Positions 32,532-35,458 of a DNA stretch of 35,458 bases are shown here, piece by piece; position 1 is the first letter of the stretch; each line of letters opens with the position of its first letter. The DNA is taken from assembly GCA_031549965.1 (NCBI GenBank), contig JAVBPB010000104.1:1-35458 (forward strand). The letters are read 5' to 3'. The notes under the pieces were generated by a model. That model ran no database searches. It was not told where the DNA came from and worked only from the letters and a program-made list of their open reading frames with translations. This DNA comes from JAVBPB01 sp031549965. GTDB lineage: Bacteria > Bacillota > Clostridia > Lachnospirales > Lachnospiraceae. Both the position numbers and the translations under genes were made by a program.

Positions 32532-34628
32532 TTAATATTTTCCTAGATTACCATGCTTCGGAAGCTTAAGAATACCCTTATTAGAGGCATCCTTCATACC
32601 ACTATTATGTATATTAATCTTCTTTTTAGTTTGATTTAATTCGTTAAATTTAAATTGACTAACTAATTGTTCTAAGTTCTGCGATTCAGCACTTAGTTCT
32701 TCAGAAGATGATGCACTTTCCTGAGAAACTGCTGTATTTTGCTGAATTGCCTGTACAACCTGTTCAATACCTGCATTAATTTGTATAATAGCATTTGATT
32801 GCTCCTCTGAATATTTGGAAATTTGACCAACAATTGTATTAGATTCCCCGATGCCATTTACAATTTCATTTAATGACTGTGCTGTCTCTTCTGCTATTTT
32901 AGAACCCATTAATGCCTTTTCGATAGAATTACTTATTAAACCACTTGTATCTTTTGCTGCTTCTGCACTTTTAGCTGCCAAATTACGTACTTCTTCTGCA
33001 ACAACTGCAAACCCCTTTCCATATTGACCGGCTCTGGCAGCTTCAACTGCGGCATTCAATGCAAGGATATTTGTTTGAAATGCAATATCATCAATAACTT
33101 TTATAACTTTACCAATAGATTGAGATGCTTCACTAATTTCATTTACAGCTCGCATCATCTCTTCCATTTGTTGTCCACCAACATCTGCACGTCTTTTAAT
33201 GTTTACAGTTAATCCTTCTGCACGTTTTGCCATATTGGCATTTTCTCCAGTTTGTGTCGCTACAGTAGCAATAGTTGAGCTTAATTCTTCAATTGCTTCC
33301 GCTTGCTGTGTAGAACTTTGTGACAATGTTTGAGAACCTTCTGATAGTTGACTGGCACTAAACGCTACTTGATTAGATGATGCACTAATACTTCTTACTA
33401 AATCTTCAATATTATCCACAACTTGGTTAATTGCATTACTTAGAATATCATCTTGGGATTTAGGTGATACTTTAATTGTAAAGTCTCCATTTGACATCTT
33501 GGTTAGAGCGTCTACCTGCTCTTTTGTACTTATAATTAATTTGTTAAAGTCGTCTGCTAATACTCCTAAATCATCATCTGTAGATATATGAATTTCATCC
33601 GGTACCGCTCCTATTGCCAATTGCTTAGCTGTTCTTATAATTTCACTAATAGGTTTAATGGGACGAATTAAAAGTATTTGAGTAGCAAACCAAATAAAAA
33701 TTAAAGCAACTACTATTACAACAGTATATACAATCATAACTGATACATTATTTTGTTTCTTTACAAAATCTGAAATTGGAACTGCAAATCCAAATGTCCA
33801 TTTAGAATCTGAAAGTACTTTCGTTGCAATATATTTTTCTTTTCCATCATAATCAATTGCTTTAACCAATTTAATGCCCTTATTTGCATCTTCGTAAACT
33901 ATGCTTTTTACCTTTATACCAATTGAATCATAAGAAGTACTTACTGCCTGATCATTTTCTCCGTATGGCATAAAATCAGAATTATCGTGTGCTAATATGG
34001 CTCCTTCACTATCTAATAAAAATGCCTTTCCTGAAGTACCTGATATTGTAAATGAGCCACATATTTCAACCAGTGAATCCAGTATTAGGTCTTCACAAAC
34101 AACACCTATAACCTGTCCTTGCTCGTTTTTCATTTGAACACCTATGCAAGCATACATCATACCATTACTAATAGCCAGATATGGATTATTATAGGTTACT
34201 CCAGGATTATTTATAGTACTCATGTACCAAGGTCTAGTTTTAAGTTCCCAACCTTCTGGTGTTATCCAACCAGCTCCATCTACATATTTATTTGTATCGG
34301 TAAATCCTGCAAATATTTCTGAAATAATATTATTCCTATCTCTTTGATTTTTTAAATAATCTTGTAATATATCTCTATTATTATAATCTATGTAGGGAAG
34401 ATCTGCTGCTAAAGTTGTGAGCATAGTAGTTGCCTCATCTAGTACACTTTTTATCTCATTAGAACCTGTACTTGCTGATAATAATAAGGATTCTTCTGTT
34501 GATTTCCAAAATGATGCATTTGAAGACATTTGAGATGCAATTACTGCAATCACTAAAATAACAGACGCAATTAAAATAACCCTAAAGGTGAGTTTTTTTT
34601 GTAAACTTTTTATTTTTTTATTTTTCAT
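32532..34628 (-). CDS. methyl-accepting chemotaxis protein with dCache sensor
   Basis: A 698-residue chemoreceptor. TM1 about 14-34; double Cache sensor about 36-295; TM2 about 296-320; HAMP about 321-375; then the signalling coiled coil whose tip holds AFQTNILALNAAVEAARAG and FAVVAEEVRNLAAKSAEA. In the distal Cache pocket Arg132, Trp134, Tyr135, Tyr146/Tyr150 and Asp180 (TRPWY, YNNPY, GVVCED) resemble the amino-acid-binding dCache_1AA pattern, so an amino-acid or amine ligand is plausible. The C-terminus ends NLGKY, matching the YGKY tail of the receptor at 21673. The start has GAAGGAG upstream. It is monocistronic. Confidence 0.94.
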   Translation of the reverse strand: MKNKKIKSLQKKLTFRVILIASVILVIAVIASQMSSNASFWKSTEESLLLSASTGSNEIKSVLDEATTMLTTLAADLPYIDYNNRDILQDYLKNQRDRNNIISEIFAGFTDTNKYVDGAGWITPEGWELKTRPWYMSTINNPGVTYNNPYLAISNGMMYACIGVQMKNEQGQVIGVVCEDLILDSLVEICGSFTISGTSGKAFLLDSEGAILAHDNSDFMPYGENDQAVSTSYDSIGIKVKSIVYEDANKGIKLVKAIDYDGKEKYIATKVLSDSKWTFGFAVPISDFVKKQNNVSVMIVYTVVIVVALIFIWFATQILLIRPIKPISEIIRTAKQLAIGAVPDEIHISTDDDLGVLADDFNKLIISTKEQVDALTKMSNGDFTIKVSPKSQDDILSNAINQVVDNIEDLVRSISASSNQVAFSASQLSEGSQTLSQSSTQQAEAIEELSSTIATVATQTGENANMAKRAEGLTVNIKRRADVGGQQMEEMMRAVNEISEASQSIGKVIKVIDDIAFQTNILALNAAVEAARAGQYGKGFAVVAEEVRNLAAKSAEAAKDTSGLISNSIEKALMGSKIAEETAQSLNEIVNGIGESNTIVGQISKYSEEQSNAIIQINAGIEQVVQAIQQNTAVSQESASSSEELSAESQNLEQLVSQFKFNELNQTKKKINIHNSGMKDASNKGILKLPKHGNLGKY

Positions 34629-34923
34629 TAAGTTGCTCCTTCTCTTATATGCAATTAACTTGACTTTATCATTTTTAACAATTAATTTACAATTTAAAAT
34701 ATTCTTTTGGTAGTTTTCATGTAAGTAATTGTAAAACCAAATAGTAGTTTGGTAATTATTTAATATTAATTGCTTTTATTAAGTTTTTTTTAACACTTTT
34801 CACTATAAATCTTAGCAAATAAAACAAAAAATGTCAATATTTTATTGATTTTTAATATTAACATCTGTTACAGTAAAGCCTTTTTGATTTTAGTTACAAA
34901 CGGACGCTTACACTTTTCAAATC
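34629..34923. other. upstream region of the dCache chemoreceptor
   Basis: About 295 bp of AT-rich sequence with no supported gene. It should hold the receptor promoter, but no convincing -35/-10 pair was found. ACCAAA (34736-34741) and TTTGGT (34748-34753) form a spaced palindrome that could be an operator. Confidence 0.35.
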
Positions 34924-34967
34924 AAAAAAAATTCTCAACTCCTTATATATTAAGGTGTCAAGAATTT
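34924..34967 (-). terminator. terminator of the tRNA cluster
   Basis: A 17-bp stem (one mismatch, two G.U pairs) around ATAT lies 10 bp after tRNA-Cys, and runs into TTTTTTTT on the minus strand. Confidence 0.88.
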
Positions 34968-34976
34968 CTAAGGGAG

Positions 34977-35047
34977 AGGCGACAACCAGATTTGAACTGG
35001 TGATGGAGGTGTTGCAGACCGCTGCCTTACCACTTGGCTATGTCGCC
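34977..35047 (-). tRNA. tRNA-Cys (GCA)
   Basis: A 71-nt cloverleaf. Acceptor GGCGACA pairs with TGTCGCC; the D arm contains AGCCAAGTGGTAAGGC; the anticodon GCA is complementary to 35013-35015; the T arm has GTTCAAATC, where most tRNAs have GTTCGA. Discriminator base is U, as usual for Cys. CCA is not encoded. It is last in the cluster, before the terminator. Confidence 0.96.
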
Positions 35048-35127
35048 ATATTTAATTTTTCATCTTAATATAGTATATTATACCAAGACAAAATTTATTC
35101 GTCAATAATTAATTTAATTTAAATAAA

Positions 35128-35199
35128 TGACTCCTACGGGAATCGAACCCGTGTTACCGCCGTGAAAGGGCGATGTCTTAACCGCTTGACCAAGGAGCC
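35128..35199 (-). tRNA. tRNA-Glu (TTC)
   Basis: A 72-nt cloverleaf. Acceptor GGCTCCT pairs with AGGAGTC (one G.U); the anticodon TTC is complementary to 35164-35166; T loop GGTTCGATTCC. Discriminator base A; CCA not encoded. Confidence 0.97.
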
Positions 35200-35285
35200 T
35201 TGTTGTATATTAATGAACACTTGACTTTGTTGTATTATGTATTGTGTCATATAAAATGTTTCCATTATTAAGCCCTACAGTCAAA

Positions 35286-35307
35286 ATGTGATGAATTATC
35301 ATCACAT
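35286..35307. repeat. hairpin in the tRNA-Asn/tRNA-Glu spacer
   Basis: ATGTGATGA and TCATCACAT form a 9-bp stem with an ATTA loop. It sits inside longer pairing between 35214-35226 and 35279-35283 plus 35308-35316 (TGAACACT and AGTGTTCA, TGACT and AGTCA), giving a three-way-junction-like spacer. Confidence 0.55.
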
Positions 35308-35319
35308 AAGTGTTCAGAA

Positions 35320-35392
35320 CTCCCCGAGTTGGACTCGAACCAACGACCCTGCGGTTAACAGCCGCATGCTCTACCGACTGAGCTATCGAGGA
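35320..35392 (-). tRNA. tRNA-Asn (GTT)
   Basis: A 73-nt cloverleaf. Acceptor TCCTCGA pairs with TCGGGGA (one G.U); D arm TAGCTCAGTCGGTAGAGCA; the anticodon GTT is complementary to 35357-35359; T loop GGTTCGAGTCC. Discriminator base G; CCA not encoded. It is first of the three tRNAs visible; the transcript probably begins beyond the window edge. Confidence 0.97.
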
Positions 35393-35458
35393 ATATATGA
35401 AAGTATAAATTATTATATGCTCTAATTACACATTTTATTCATATACCTTCAAAACTAC

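Noticed and set aside
21673..34628. SigD-type (flagellar) promoters before the chemoreceptor genes
   Set aside because: No TAAA-N15-GCCGATAA-like pair was found; the 4HB receptor has a vegetative promoter instead.

Overview
The window is AT-rich (roughly 30% GC by eye), uses GGAGG-type ribosome binding sites and has several TTG starts. It carries clostridial family markers: an AsnA ammonia-dependent asparagine synthetase, a PRK06851-type ATPase, an ECF S component, a TIGR02495-like radical SAM activase, DUF3892, a DUF6128-like protein and several chemoreceptors. The best guess is a motile anaerobic member of the Clostridia, probably near Lachnospirales. Species cannot be read from this sequence.

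Left edge (1-2050): a 124-bp element with perfect 20-bp terminal inverted repeats, a tetR gene broken inside its helix-turn-helix, a palindromic operator-like site and a divergent DltE-type short-chain dehydrogenase. Then comes about 490 bp of poorly explained sequence and a VOC-family gene. This stretch looks like accessory DNA with decay. From 2073 to 8254 (minus strand) two hybrid histidine kinases and a GtrB/DPM1-like glycosyltransferase form a probable operon driven by a near-consensus promoter. The divergent gene at 8423 is a two-domain P-loop ATPase whose second P-loop is degenerate.

Middle (9500-21640): mostly housekeeping and salvage genes. These are asnA, a diguanylate cyclase with two periplasmic binding-protein domains, tadA, a radical SAM activase, a GNAT acetyltransferase, a pyridoxine-type ECF S component translationally coupled to a pyridoxamine kinase, a DUF6128-like protein, and the tatD-rsmA pair followed by a chemoreceptor with a six-helix membrane domain.

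Right part (21673-35458): a 4HB-type chemoreceptor, then an M14 peptidase with DUF3892, a small ferredoxin one cysteine short of two standard clusters, and a YczE-family membrane protein divergent from an AraC regulator. Two small membrane proteins follow. A three-gene operon (AlbA_2/HATPase/wHTH protein, ABC-type ATPase, TOPRIM-like protein; 28549-32166) is the strongest candidate for an undescribed defence-like system. The window ends with a dCache chemoreceptor and a tRNA-Asn/Glu/Cys cluster read leftwards into a terminator.

The signalling content is high: three chemoreceptors, two hybrid kinases and one diguanylate cyclase, with no receiver-output regulator or flagellar gene in the window. 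Terminators and promoters were found by hand from inverted repeats and hexamers. All family names come from motif recognition, with no database search.
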